From positions 14,246,952 to 14,310,951 of the forward strand of contig OU744449.1 in the NCBI GenBank assembly GCA_916610825.1: DNA of 64,000 bases. Direction: 5' to 3'. The position numbers were made by a program, and so were the translations under genes. How positions within the stretch are numbered: the first letter of the stretch is position 1; each line of letters begins with the position of its first letter. This DNA comes from Haliclystus octoradiatus. Its lineage: Eukaryota; Cnidaria; Staurozoa; Stauromedusae; Haliclystidae. Under the pieces are notes generated by a model that was given only the letters and a program-made list of their open reading frames with translations, did no database searches and had not been told where the DNA came from. Below, piece by piece: positions 10,393 through 22,556 of this stretch.

Positions 10393-12189
10393 GCAGCAAA
10401 ATGTATCGTCTATTTGATGAATCCAAAAGAAAAGTTGTGCTAAAGAAAGATGTAGTTTTCAATGAAAAGGAATTCGCTGTCAGCAGAAAGAAGCAAGAAA
10501 TGAAAATACCGAAATCACATCTGGTAGTTCTGAAGATATTCAAGAAACAAATGATGTTAGCAACTCATCTCCAAGCAGTAATCATGATGGTGGCACCAAA
10601 GTTAGTAGACCGATGAGAGAATGATAAGACAACCAGTTCGTTTTGGCTATGAATAATATGCTGATCTAAAGGAGCTCACACACCAAGCATCTCATGTGGC
10701 CTTGAATGTATCAGATGTTATAGAGCCTCGGAGTATTAGAGAAGCAATGGAAAGTGATGAAGCAATAGAATGGAATACTGCATGTGAATCAGAATACAAA
10801 TCCCTCATAGACATGGGAACATTGGATCTTGTCAAACTACCACCTGCGAAGAAACCTATTGGCTGAAAATGGGTGTTTAACACAAAAGTAATGGTGAAGT
10901 TGAATGTTTCAAGGTCATATTAGTCGCAAAGGGTTATACACAACATCATGGAATAGATTTTGGAGAAACGCATGCACCTGTTCTTCATCTATACACAATG
11001 AGCATTGCTGGCCTTTGCAACGAAGAAGGGATTGTTCGTTTATCAAATGGATGGCATCACAGCATTCTTGAATGGCAAACTAGAAGATGAAGTGTACATG
11101 TGTCAGCCTGAGGGGTTCACTGCTGCTGGGAAGAAGGATCTAGTTTGTAAGCTAAACAAATCAATTTATGGTCTTAAGCAATCCCCTAGATGTTGGAACA
11201 AGACATTTCATGACTTTATGGAGCAGCATGGATAGATCAAATCTACTGCAGATCCATGTCTTTACTACAAATCAGATGGTAATCTATCAATTGTTGCTGT
11301 TTATGTTGACGATCTGATTATTATTACGGATAATGCAGAAGAGATGACAGAAGCAGAGAATGCACTAGCTGCAAGGTTCAAAATGAAAGATATTGGTGAA
11401 ATGCATTGCTGCCTTGGCTTGACGATCGTAAGGGATGAAAAATGGGAAACTTTAAAACTTCATCAAAAATAGCATATCTTGAAACTGATCAATATATCTG
11501 GTTTAACTAATGCGTACATTGTCGCAACTCCGTCTGATATCAATGTTAAACTTGTAAAAGATGATGGTGTCAGCAAGGAAGTAGATTCAACAATGTATCA
11601 ATCACTTGTTGGGAGTTTGCTGTATATATCAATTGCTTTGTGTCCATATATCGCACAAGCAATGGGAGTAGTCGCTCATCAAGACCTACTGAATCACATT
11701 TAACCACAGTAAAGCGTATTTTGAGATATCTCAAAGGAACGGTAGACCTGGCACTGACATTCAATTCCTCAAAAGATGGTTATTCTGATGCTGATTGGGC
11801 AGGTGATTTTGATAACAGAAACTCTACTATTGGCACTCTCTTTCTGATGTCAGGTGCTGCGCTATCTCTAGGCGAAGCAAAATACAACCATGTGTCTGAC
11901 TATCAACTGCTGAAGCGGAGTATGTCGCTCTAAGTTTAGCTTCTCGATATGCAACTTGGTTCAGATATCTAATAAAAGATTTGATGACAACTGATGACAA
12001 TCTAACAACAATAATGGAAGATAATCAAGGAGCAATGGCATTGGCGTCCAATCCTGTTTGGCACGGTAGAACAAAACACATTGACATCCGATTCCATCAT
12101 TATGTCCGAGAAGCAATCGAAAGAGGTCTTATCAAACTGCAATACTGCCCAGCAGAAGAGATGGCTGCAGACATAAAATATGACAAAAC
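10393..12189 (+). mobile_element. Copia element A, second part (reverse transcriptase, RNase H); broken
   Basis: Coding sequence of copia A resumes immediately right of the gypsy B LTR with the integrase C-terminal and linker region (MYRLFDESKRKVVL), then reverse transcriptase (about 10690-11470; motifs MDGITAFLNGKLEDEVYM and VDDLIII) and RNase H (about 11700-12189; SDADWAGD, EDNQGAMALA, TKHIDIRFHH). It is interrupted at 12190 by copia element D and resumes after 15407. It has several breaks. Confidence 0.85.
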
Positions 12190-12407
12190 TGTTATGATTG
12201 ACAGCCATCTTTTGTATCATTGTTATTATGCAGAGCATGTGCATTACGGATATATCTACCGCGTGCTCTGTAATCTTTACTTGTTATCGTAGTTATGAAG
12301 ATCGTAATATTTAAAAGTATGAAGTTGACTGTTTATTGAGTTATATAGTGATAATAATATTATCCACCGTTCTAATAATTCCAATGGATAAGGAGCTAAA
12401 TCTAACA
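12190..12407 (+). repeat. 5' LTR of copia D
   Basis: 218 bp, TGTTATGATTG...AATCTAACA. Right side is followed by a short leader with GGGCCC. The gag reading frame begins inside the last part of this LTR (ATG at 12384). Confidence 0.85.
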
Positions 12408-15190
12408 GGTTATGGGCCCAGGAATCAATGGCAAAACCTTACGTTCGACGGTGATGAGAGGAAGTTTGATATATGGGAGATAAAAATATTCGGTTACATG
12501 AAGTTAAGAAATATATAGATGATAGATCACTAGCATTAGTGATGAGAGATGCTCGTGACAACGGAAGAGTAGCTTTCAGAATCTTGAAAGAACATTACGC
12601 TGGTAATGGCAAGCCAAGAATTATAACAGACCATAACAGACTTTATTATAAGCGCTGAAAATGCTGCCAGCGCCCTAAAAGCCACAGATGAAATTGTAAG
12701 TGATGGTCTTTTGATTGCCATGGTACTGGAAGGTCAGCCAGACGATTACAAAGCCTTCATTGCAGTCGTCACACAATCTATCACCTTACAAAATTTTCAA
12801 AAGTTTAAACAATCGCTGAGGAACTTTGAGGAAACAGAGGCAACTAGGAACGGTAATACAACAACTGATGATACAGTTTTAAAAGTCCAATCAGCTTATC
12901 CTTCTAATTATATAATATAATGTTTTAATTGTGGAAACAAAGGTCATAAGGCATCAGAATGTTGGAAATCAAAACAAAATAGATGGTGCAATATATGCGA
13001 CACTTCAACGCATAATACAAATGCCTGTCAGAGACAGCAAACACAAAACGCCGACGAAGATCAAGTAAAATGGGCGGCTGACTGGGATGTACCACAGCAC
13101 GATTTTTCATTCAAAATTAGCGAAGGAGAGGCAAGCCTTATAACAAACAATGAAACATACCTAGTTGATTGTGGTGCGACAACTCATTATGTTAACACAA
13201 ACAATAATTTCATCTATTTTGATCCTTCTTTTAAACCGGAAGAACATTTTATCGAATTGGCAGATGGGACAAGGTCAAATAATGTTTCCCAAAAGAGAGG
13301 AAATGTGACAATAACATTGCGCACAAGTGGGGGTAATTTGGTCAAAGCCACACTGGATAAGCACTATATATACCATCATACCCTCAATGCATCTTTTCTG
13401 TCCAAGCGTCTACAAAACACGGTGCTAAGATCAACTTTGATGAGAATAAAGCACAGTTAATTGATAAAGATGGCACAGTTTTTCCTATACAGCAGCATGG
13501 ACACTTATATTACTTATGTAAAACTGATATGACTAGTAGACGTAAAGAAAGTTTAAAAATTTGGCATACAATTTTTGGACACTGCAATATTGAGGACATT
13601 AAAAAGGTACAGCCACATGTTTTCGGTATGGAAATTAATGACATTGAACATTTCGATTGTGAGACATGCACTCACGAAACAACTGAACACCCGAAGTCGC
13701 AACCCTGATGTAAGAGCAACAACACCACTAGAATTGGTGCACACCGACTTAGCAGGACCAATTGATCCTATTGCCAGAGATGGCTACGAATATGCAATGG
13801 TATTTAATGATGACTACTCAGGATGTTTATTTACGTACTTCTTGAAGCAGAAATCCGACGCAGCAAAAGCACTGAAAAATTCCTTGCCGATATCGCCCCT
13901 TATGGTAAAGTAAAAACATTAAATTTTATGCAGATGAATTTCCGGCAGGTGATGTCACAAGAATAAGTAGCGATAACGGAGGCGAGTATATATCCGCATA
14001 CTTTAATTCGTTATTAGTCAAACACAGCATCAAACACGAATTCAGTTCACCACACTCACCACATCAAAATGGGACAGCAGAAAGAAGCTGGCGAACTTTA
14101 TTTGAAATGGCCAGAGCCTTATTAATCGAATCTAGTCTACCAAAAATATTTTGGGCATATGCAGTGATCATGGTTACATATATCAGAAATAGATGCTATA
14201 ACCATCGTATCAACAGTACCCCGTATGGTCTTGTCACCGGAGTAAAACCATGTGTCACTAACATGCACATCTTTGGGAGTATATGCTACACCTATGTCAA
14301 CAATGTCAAGAAATTAGAGCCCCAAAGCAAAAAGGTTTTTTTGTTGGGTATGATAAAGACAGTCCAGCGTATTTGGTGTACAACACAGACACAAATACAG
14401 TTGGAAAACATCGCCTAGTGAAATTCACAGACACATTTGAAATCAAGGAACAACAACAAGTTGAAGAGCCTGGTGAACTGTTTCCCGGCAATGACACTGG
14501 ATGTGAAAACCAACAAGAAGGGGAGCTACTCCAACAGTCTAATCTCCAAAATATAGAGCAATCTGAGAGACGTTTTCCACAAAGAAATCGAACACTGCCT
14601 AGCTACTTAAGAGAATTTTTGTATGGTCAATTTGGATTGCTTTTATGTAATGAAAGAAGTACCAAAATGTTACGAAGAGGAAATACAAGGACAAGACAAT
14701 TTGAGACGGGGAGCAGCAATGAAAGATGAAATTGATTTGTTAATCACAAGCGACGCATCCTCATTGGTAAAACGACCAGGCGAGAAGAATCAAATTGATA
14801 TTAAACGTGTTTATCTACATGCTCCTTTGGAATGTAATGTTCACATCCACCCGCCTCCTGGATATAACAACAGCAAAGAGGACAAAGAAAGCCTGTTTTG
14901 GAAATTAAATAAATCACTCTATGGTTTGAAAAGACGTGGCAGAGACTTGCACAATCTATTACGTGTTAATCATAGTGAATTGTATTTTAATCAAGCCAGT
15001 GCGGATTTGTGTGTCTTCACTTATTTGGATGAGAACGGAGTTATCAGATTACTAGTAGGCCTATGGGTTGATGATATTATTATAGCATATTACCTATTTG
15101 GCTAAATTACTTATAAGCATTACAAACTTTAATTACATTGCTATTGTGTTATTCTTTCTTCAAATTAAGAAAGTTGTTGTCAAGAGGGAG

Positions 15191-15407
15191 TGTTATGATT
15201 GACAGACATCTTTTGTATCATTGTTATTATGCAGAGCATGCGCATTACGGAGATATCTACCGCGTGCTCTGTAATCTTTACTTGTTATCATAGTTATGTA
15301 GATTGTAATATTTAAAAGTATGAAGTTGACTGTTTATTAAGTTATATAGTGATAATAATACTATCCACCGTTTGATAGTTCCAATGCATAAGGAGCTAAA
15401 TCTAACA
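15191..15407 (+). repeat. 3' LTR of copia D
   Basis: 217 bp, about 94 percent like 12190-12407 by eye, preceded by the purine tract and followed by AAAC, the repeat of the four bases before the 5' LTR. Confidence 0.85.
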
Positions 15408-15776
15408 AAAACCTCTACCAAAGGATAGATTTGTAAAACTGCGAAAGCAAATGGGTTTGAAATTTATAATTGCTATAAAATAAAGTTAATCAATAAATAT
15501 ATTTTTAAGTTTCCGAAGAAGCAAATTGTTAGTCTATTCTTCGTAACATTTTCTTACTGTTTAGATTCCAATTCTGTGTTATGTTTATTGTTGTCTCTAT
15601 TTGAAATGTAAATTAAGTGGGAGTGTTGTATTATGTAATGTAATTTACATGTTTTGGTCCCAGTCTTCTTAGAGACTGATCTTATGACCATGTACTCTGA
15701 GTATTAGAACAAGATGGCGGAAATCCTATGAAGGCGTGTTATCTCTTGTTGATTTATTCTTGACTTAAATCTAACA
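15408..15776 (+). mobile_element. Copia element A, last part: coding tail and 3' LTR
   Basis: After copia D the coding tail of copia A reappears (about 15412-15480; KDRFVKLRKQMG is the usual end of copia RNase H). A purine run (AGTGGGAG, ending 15623) is followed by a likely 3' LTR of about 153 bp at 15624-15776, starting TGTTGTATTATG and ending AATCTAACA. The matching 5' LTR would be left of the window. Confidence 0.72.
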
Positions 15777-16244
15777 TCAGGAAAACGGCTTTCTTAGCAG
15801 GGCTGTAAGGAATTTACAATTTTCTTAAATGCTCACGTTTGCACGGAGGCTAAGCAGCATAGGGTTCTTCAGAGTACTGCTAGCCTGATCGCAGACTCAC
15901 TGTCAATATGTAAAGTTGGTAGAACAGTAGACCAAGTATAGTTCTCTATCAAGTTTACATTTTGACAGTGAGTCTGGCAAGCACAAGTACTGAGCCATTT
16001 CAATAAAAAATCTTGTCATTTCCAGCAACATATAATGTAATGATGTGCAAGACCAAGCGTTGGTTGATTTGGAAAGCTTGTATCTAGACTATCTGTAATG
16101 GATTTAATTTTAAAAAAGGCAAATGCTAGAGTCCACAAGAGCGGAAATAGTCTGAAATCCAATTAAAAGTCTGAAAATTCTCATGTCTGAGGCCTACAAA
16201 TACAGATGGAACAACACAATGACAGGTGTTCAGATTAGAAATAC
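15777..16244. other. HELQ intron sequence between copia A and exon 4
   Basis: No gene seen. It contains a short inverted pair around 15890-15975 (GACTCACTGTCAA and TTGACAGTGAGTC) and, at about 16139-16191, one end of a small foldback element ending GAAAATTCTCATGTCTG that recurs at 42437-42594. Confidence 0.5.
15887..15976. repeat. Short inverted repeat
   Basis: GACTCACTGTCAA near the left end is matched exactly in inverted orientation by TTGACAGTGAGTC near the right end, with about 60 bp between. Likely a very small foldback transposon. Confidence 0.45.
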
Positions 16245-19200
16245 CTCATCCACAACAACTAATCCAAGTTCATCAGTCCTTCCATTCTCGATGAGGCTAT
16301 TGACAATCGCATTGGCCTGTCAATAAAACACATATGTCGTAATGATAAAATATAGCCTCAGTGAAATCAGAATAATATGATCTATCAAATTCTCTGACAA
16401 GAAAAAGATGATCACTATAGTAGTAATTGAGACGGTATTGCCCTACTGAAGGTACCCTTATCATTCCTCTATTTCCAGAGAATTGGCCAGTGTCTGACAA
16501 AATGTTTGGCCTTCCAGAACCTTAAACAATATTGTACATTTTCTTCTAAGTTTTTTGTTGAAGTTTGACCTATAAATCAGAAAATTATCAATTTTCTTCT
16601 GAATTTTCTCTAGCCTTCCGGGATCTGGACAGGATTCCCACTTTTTCTGGACTCTGGCAGTGGCTTTGTTCGCTGCAAGCGCAATGATGTTAAATGCGCC
16701 TGGTTGATCTTAATGGGGCTATAAATATTGTAGCCAAGGTTAGAAAAAAGCGATGCAAATGGTTTGCAGTTCGGGTAACCTAATATTACTTTCTGGATAT
16801 CTGAATCTATTTGGCTCTCCTTGTGGCAAAATTGAGCATGGTGCGGTAACTTAAAACAATGTTCTGATTAAATGACGTATTGCCAAGAAGTGCCATAACA
16901 CAAAGGGGATGATGTATGAGTCAGGTGATTAACACAAGGTCATTCACGTGATATGGTATTTGGTAAGTGAAAGATTTAGGGTGTAGCTCAATCAGCACTG
17001 TTCAAGCTAGCTTGCAAGACAGTAGCATTGTCATTTGTCTGACGGTTTTTTATTATGAAATTGCAAATTGCTAGTGATTGTTCACTCTTCAGAACTTGTT
17101 TATTAGTTTATTGAAGTGATTTTAGTTAATGCGGTTTGAGCTGTTATTTTATTTTGCCTTAATTACTATTAATTTAACATGATTTTGGATTGCATGGTAA
17201 TTTTCAATTTTAATATAAACTAGCTTGAACAAAGCAGGACTCCTGCTTTGCCTGATTTGGATTTGTTATATTGTTAGTATTATTACTAAGTCTTCATTTG
17301 TTATAAAAGCACAAATTTTATGTTTGAATTGCATTTGTGATGCCCTTCACTGCGTATATCTTTCTGTGTTGTTCTAATATCTCTTTTGGGTTTCTTTACG
17401 TATAACTTGCTACTGGAATAATATGGGCTGAAGTATATTTCATATTCAGGAATTCTGGGCAAGAATTCTGGCGCTGACCTGGTGACTTGCACAGCTTTGA
17501 CTTTGGAATATGTTCGAAAAGTAATGTGAAGGTAAGGTAGGCAGGTAATCAACAAACATAAGCTGTTGGTTCTATTGGTCCTTATCCTTATCCAGGGGTT
17601 ATCTAGACAACACAACCGGTAAGATCCAAACAGCGAAATGAGTATGATGTAATCATTTTGCAATCTAACGTGTTCGTGACAGCTTCAACTGTTCTCTCTC
17701 TACAATTGACCAACAATTTGTTAATAGGCCGGCTATAGGGTTTATCCTGTTGAGGCTTATTCAAGCATGGTAACCGGGTCCGGATCTATTAGAGCCTTTA
17801 TATGTTTCCATATTTTTAGCCCCTGATGGACTACCACCAGTCAGTGCTGTTACCCCGTTGCGCTTGGATCAATTTACACATTACTTGGCTTCACATCCCA
17901 ATTCTGAATTTGCAGCATATGTAACCAAGGGCATCCAACAAGGCTTCCGATTGGGATTCAAACCAATGTGCCAACTTGAAGCTTCCAAAAAAATTGTTCT
18001 TCAACCACTAATAATGCTGCAGTCATTGATGATTATCTAGCAAATGAAGTGTACATGGGGCGATTTTCAGGCCCATTTTACAAACCCCCAGTGGACAATA
18101 CTCACATCGGTAGCTTTGGATTATTCCCAAACGTAGTGAACCAGGAAAAGGGCGACTTATAGTTGATTTGTCTGCCCCAGCAGGGTTCAGTGTCAATGAT
18201 GGGATTGACGCTGCAGATTTTTCCCTTCATTATGTGCTAGTGGATGAAATCATAGCCATGGTCAGTGAGCTGGGGAAAGGGACATATATAGCGCAAAGTT
18301 TGATGTGAACATAAACGTAGCGGTGCATCCTGCAGACCGATATTTATTGGGAATGAAATGGTGAATAAAGGATTAAGGCGAAGAAATGTGAAGGCCCAGC
18401 TACTACAATGGTAGTTCTTGGGATACAGCTATATTCAGTTAATCAAATCACCCGTCTACTCAGTGAGAAACTGGCACATCTTCAACTGTTAGTGCATAGT
18501 TGGCAATTATAAAAGGGGTGTAATTGCAAAGAGCTTGAGTAGCTAATAGGCCATCTTCAACATGCAGCCAAAGTTGTATGGCCAGGCCGCATATTCATAC
18601 GCCGAATGCTGCTTTTATTGGGTTGCTTCAGATCTGCAGATCATCCTGTCCGCCTCAATCAAGAATTCGAGTTAGATTTGCAGTGGTGGATTGAATTCCT
18701 TGGCCCATGGAACGGGGTTAATTTCTGATTGTTTACGTGCATGTCAGCTAAACCAAACATAGAAATGTTTACTGATGCTTCCGGTGAGCTAGGCTTTGGA
18801 GTATATTACAATGGACAATGATTCAGTGGGAGTTGGTCAGCAGAGCAATACGACCAATCTATTGCTTACAAGGAACTCTTCCCCATTGCTCTTGGGGCTC
18901 GTTTGTGGGGTTCACAATGGTCGCTGCAGCACATTTCATTCCGCTGTGACAACTATGCTATTGTTCATGTGCTAAACAACCGAACATCAAAAATTCCTCT
19001 TTCAATGAAATTGATGCATGGCTTGTATTCCGAGACGTGCGATCACACGCGCACACCTCCGCACACGCCTTAACTCAACTTAAATTCTTTCCTTCCCATT
19101 TTCGAATTTATCAATATGAAGCTTCACTAAAGCAAACAAAGCATATATTTTTATTGCATTGAAATTTAACACCTTCTGTACTATTGTTAGAAAAAGTTAT

Positions 19201-22200
19201 CATCTTACAATTTCCTGTTTTCATTAAAATCAACCAAGCGAATAATTGTGAAATGAGATCATCAGGCAGGAGTGTTTTCAAAATTATGTTTGCTTCAATA
19301 TTACACCAAAAAAGCAGAATCTCTTTTTATCATGCATATAAAATCTTCAACTTTAAATAATAAACTTGATGCTTAGTTAGTATTTATCACCACTAAAAAC
19401 AACTAAAAAACAGCTCAAAATCGTGTTGCCATGACAACCGATTATCGTGTTGCCATGGTAACAAATCGCACACCATCATGGCCATCACACGCCTTAGGTT
19501 TCTGAGGTGTGCGTTTTGTCGCACGTGTGTGATTTCAGGAATACAAGCCATGGATTAATGCGGAAGATATTGATGTCAGCTGCTCTTTTCAATTACACAT
19601 TCTCTTCGGAGCATATCCCTGGTTATGCCAATTGCATTGCTGACAATTTATCTCGTTTTCGCTTTTCGTTGGCAGGCTTTTCTGCAAGTTGCCCCAATGG
19701 CACAAGATATGGCTTCTCCAACACCATCACATCTGCTGGCAACCTTGATGTAAGACAACTAGAAGTCCAGTGCCAACAATTTATTCGCAACAGTTAGGCA
19801 GCATCAACACAACCGACTTCTGCATTGGTTCAGCGGCGGTTCATAGGCTTCACAAAGGAGATTGGTCTCTCTACGCCTTGTCCTGCAAACAGGCAAACTT
19901 TATGTTTATTTGCAACATCAATGGCTCACAGTCACTAAAGTACCCTTCAATTAAGGTATACATGTCCGCAGTGAGAGCACTACACTTGGAACAAGGCTAC
20001 CCAGGTCCTCTTCAAAACTCTTCAAAGAGTCATCCAGGGAATAAGGAAGTCGCATTGTACACAATCAAGCCCTCGTCTTCCAATCACAGACCATTTGATG
20101 ATTATTATTAAAAGATCTTTAAGCTTCCAGCACGATTTTAGAATAAATCGAAACCGTTGCAGACTATTGTGTGTTTTATTTGTTACTACTCAGTATAATC
20201 AAGTCGAAATCAAGTACCTCTCAATTAATAGAATTCTATCTAAACAAAATAGTTCGGAGGATAGGCTACTGCTATAGGTTACTGAAGTCTGAAGGTGTTG
20301 ATAGGCCGACTATTCTTCTTCTATTCCTAGAGGAGTTACTAGACAATCCAAATGGATAATACAATGAGAAAAAAGACAAAGATTACAATTCATAAAAGAC
20401 TGTCAACATATAGGCTACCTTTTCAATAGTGGCTATATAAATAGAATTCGTTGCTCTTCTGACTCTTGGTGGCATTGTGCCTTTGTTTGCTGCGTATTGC
20501 TCAACATGGAACCCCAAATCAATAGCAAACGGAGACAGTCCATTGACCTGTAACAAATACATTTTGTACTTAGCTATTAAATTATCTAAATTTCATTCCA
20601 GTGAAGGATTTAAATTCCTAGCCATGCAATGATTTGTTAGCTTTCTTCATATATTATATCCCTACCAATTAGTCACTAGGCCTACCATAGCATGGATTAA
20701 TTACATCAATTATAGCCTTCCATGCAATTAGATCTACTATTAATTACAACCTGTAATCAATTCCAAAAATATAAACTGTTACCTTTTCTTGAACAATAGA
20801 AACATATGGTAAAATTAGAAGCGAGTTACGCTTATTCAGCAACAATTCCCGTAGGATAAGAATCTCAGCAACAAGTGTTTTCCCACCGCTCGTTGGTAAA
20901 GAGTAAATCAAGTTTTCTCTAGCTGTCACACTATCTAACCTCAAGCATTGATCTTGCCATTCTGAAAATAAAACATACAAAGGATTATCAGAAATTGTAG
21001 CAAAAGGTCAATGCAATCGAAAATTTTCACTTGCTCACAATGAACTATCAAGATCACTATGTAGGATAATTATGAAGGGTGTTTGTCGTAAACTTGAAAA
21101 TAGCACAATCTTGTACCTGACTGAAACGCTGTAGCTGAATGGTATCACAACTGCGGGGCGTTGGACCACTGATGTTTTCTTAAAAATAAATAGTGGGGAA
21201 CGGCTCGCATTCTTATAGGCGCCAAAGGCTCCTTCTTCTAGGGGGTCCGGGGGCATACCCTCTGAAAGCATTTTCAAAAAATTATAATCTTTCAAGAGCT
21301 CTGTAGTGCATTTCAAGAGACCAACTCAGTATAATCTATTGGGTGATTTAATTATTCCCTTGTTAAAATATGAAGTCTTGAAAATGGGCCAAAGGGTGAG
21401 AGATATTTTTAATAGACGAAACACAGTTGAAATAAATAAGAAAATCAGAAAATGTTGCCACTGACATTTGCCTTGAAAATAATACTTCTATTACTGATAA
21501 TGCTGATGATAATATTATTCGGAACAAGAACATATAAAACTTCAATTCGAAAATAACAAAGTAGGAGAACGCCGTTCCCCCACCAAAACATCACTGCGTT
21601 GGACCTCGGCCCGCAGGGTCTTGGTTTCAATCCGTGGTAGAAGCACTATTGGTTGGCGTCATGGAGGGCATCTGACCGTTAAACTCGGAACTTACTGTAC
21701 TTCCAGTCGGCCATTTCAATATCTTACCATAGAGGTTCTTGATCCCACGATGCGCAATAAACAGCTGTTGTACTTTTTCTGGGAGACCATAAAAGTTATT
21801 GTCAATGTTACCAAAATGTGCTACTTTTTCAGGTCTATTTTCATTGGTGAGCTGGGCATCAAGCTTTAGGAAATCATTCCCAATCAGCAATGAATCCTCA
21901 GCACTGTTCAGTAGAAAATTTGTGAGGCTGTCATCATCACGCTTGATTGATTTCTTGGCAATTTTCCCAAATTCTCCTTTTGAGGTCGAGGCTTCTAGCT
22001 TTCCGAGTAAATTTTGAAAACTAGTTGACCCGATTATTGAGTCTTCGTCTTGAATATGATCTTGCAGTGACACGTTCTCTTCATTATTTTTGTTTCCAAC
22101 ACAAGGTTTTTCGTCTAATATTTCTAATTTCTGTTTAGGCCTATGGCTTGACGTATGTCTATTCAATCCTAAACTTCGTCGTCTTCTTGGAGTTACTCTC

Positions 22201-22556
22201 CTCAATAACGGTTTATCATTGGATTTTTTCAATGGCGTCTTTTCTTCTTGCGATATGTTTATTAGCGATGTTTGAACTTTGCTTGAAGGTAAATCCGCTA
22301 TGACTTTCGAGATTGGTGAAATATCTGGCACGGAGAAAGGGTCATTGACATTGTTACGTGCACTTTTATCTAGCTGTAGGATTAAACCTTTTGAATCTTG
22401 CAGCTTTTTCTGCGATTGAGACAACAAAGTAGAACATTGAGTTAAAACCTTTGCGTCAAGTTTCTCAACAACATCTCTCGTATTCCGGAATAAGGCCTTC
22501 CGTTTAGGTTGGCCAGCTAATCGTATACCGAGAGAGGATTTTCTTTTACTTTCCAT
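16245..22556 (-). CDS. HELQ: HELQ, helicase POLQ-like (5' exons only; gene continues left of the window)
   Basis: HELQ is a nuclear 3'-5' superfamily-2 DNA helicase acting with RAD51 paralogues and ATR in replication-coupled repair. Four minus-strand exons agree in phase: 22556-21728 (ATG at 22556, 276 codons), 20961-20783, 20547-20419 and 16316-16245. The first is a poorly conserved, Lys/Ser-rich N-terminal region ending in HRGIKNLY; the second carries WQDQCLRL and the Walker A motif LPTSGGKT plus [10 protein letters not shown] (motif Ia region); the third SIYIATIEK; the fourth ends GLVVVDE, the Walker B acid pair of the DEVH/DELH box, which is split by the next intron. These match vertebrate HELQ closely and not POLQ, which has a different linker. 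The remaining helicase, winged-helix and HhH parts are not in the window; the intron after 16245 must be at least 16 kb and is filled with retroelements. Confidence 0.9.
16488..16658. mobile_element. MITE of the GGGTCCGAC family, copy 1
   Basis: About 170 bp beginning CAGTGTCTGACAAAATG and ending TTTTTCTGGACTCTGG, with the shared inner segment CTAGCCTTCCGGGATCT near the right end. The same layout is found at 38350-38517 and 52719-52896. The ends are inverted repeats, so it is a small non-autonomous DNA element. It lies in the HELQ intron right next to exon 4. Confidence 0.65.
16659..17825. other. HELQ intron 3, no gene seen
   Basis: AT-rich intronic sequence. The only structure seen is a weak inverted pair TTCAAGCTAGCTTG (near 17006) and ACTAGCTTGAACAAAG (near 17219), possibly the ends of a short foldback element of about 230 bp, and a small hairpin AAGCAGGA/TCCTGCTT near 17237. 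Confidence 0.4.
17826..20110 (+). mobile_element. DIRS-like (tyrosine recombinase) retroelement; broken fossil
   Basis: Coding remains in order: the region before the reverse transcriptase (about 17840-18010; [17 protein letters not shown]), reverse transcriptase (about 18040-18370; [10 protein letters not shown]), RNase H (about 18760-19020; [13 protein letters not shown]), and the N-terminal, SAM-like part of a tyrosine recombinase (about 19770-20090; [20 protein letters not shown]). This order is that of DIRS elements, which insert through a recombinase instead of an integrase. The catalytic half of the recombinase and any terminal repeats were not recognised. A 0.5-kb DNA element interrupts it. 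Several breaks. Lies in HELQ intron 3, antisense to the gene. Confidence 0.75.
19041..19534. mobile_element. Short DNA element inserted in the DIRS-like element
   Basis: About 0.5 kb separating RNase H from recombinase remains. The left end (ATCACACGCGCAC, then CGCACACGCCTTA) and right end (GTGCGTTTTGTCGC, then ACGTGTGTGAT) are inverted relatives, and CACACGCCTTA occurs in both halves. ATCGTGTTGCCATG occurs twice near 19420-19460. No transposase is seen; exact ends uncertain. Confidence 0.5.
20111..20418. other. HELQ intron 3 next to exon 3, no feature seen
   Basis: AT-rich intronic sequence between the DIRS-like remains and HELQ exon 3; nothing recognised. Confidence 0.4.
21100..21320. repeat. 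Interspersed repeat in HELQ intron 1
   Basis: The stretch around TGATGTTTTCTTAAAAATAAATAGTGGG followed by GGGGGCAT, a phrase like AGCATTTTCAAAAAATTA and TAGTGCATTT recurs in diverged form at 53838-53945. Upstream, CTGTAGCTGAATGGTATCA resembles an RNA polymerase III A box. Possibly a decayed SINE. Confidence 0.4.
21590..21690 (+). repeat. tRNA-like SINE remnant
   Basis: GGTTTCAATCCGTGG resembles a pol III B box and is preceded by GTTGGACCTCGGCCCGCAGG, like a tRNA anticodon arm. It lies in HELQ intron 1, beside the repeat at 21100-21320. No cloverleaf can be completed. Confidence 0.35.

Larger units (their letters stand above)
12190..15407 (+). mobile_element. Ty1/copia retroelement D; broken fossil with two LTRs
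   Basis: Bounded by LTRs 12190-12407 and 15191-15407 that differ at roughly a dozen of about 217 positions, with AAAC on both outer sides, matching a 4-5-bp target duplication. A purine tract (AAGAGGGAG) precedes the 3' LTR. Inside: gag (from about 12384) with a zinc knuckle near 12920-12965, protease (LVDCGATTHYVN near 13163), integrase (about 13560-14330; HTDLAGP, SDNGGEY, HSPHQNGTAER), and part of the reverse transcriptase (about 14620-15105, ending near VDDIIIA). The RNase H part was not seen. Several breaks. Older than element C, younger than copia A, which it interrupts. Confidence 0.85.
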
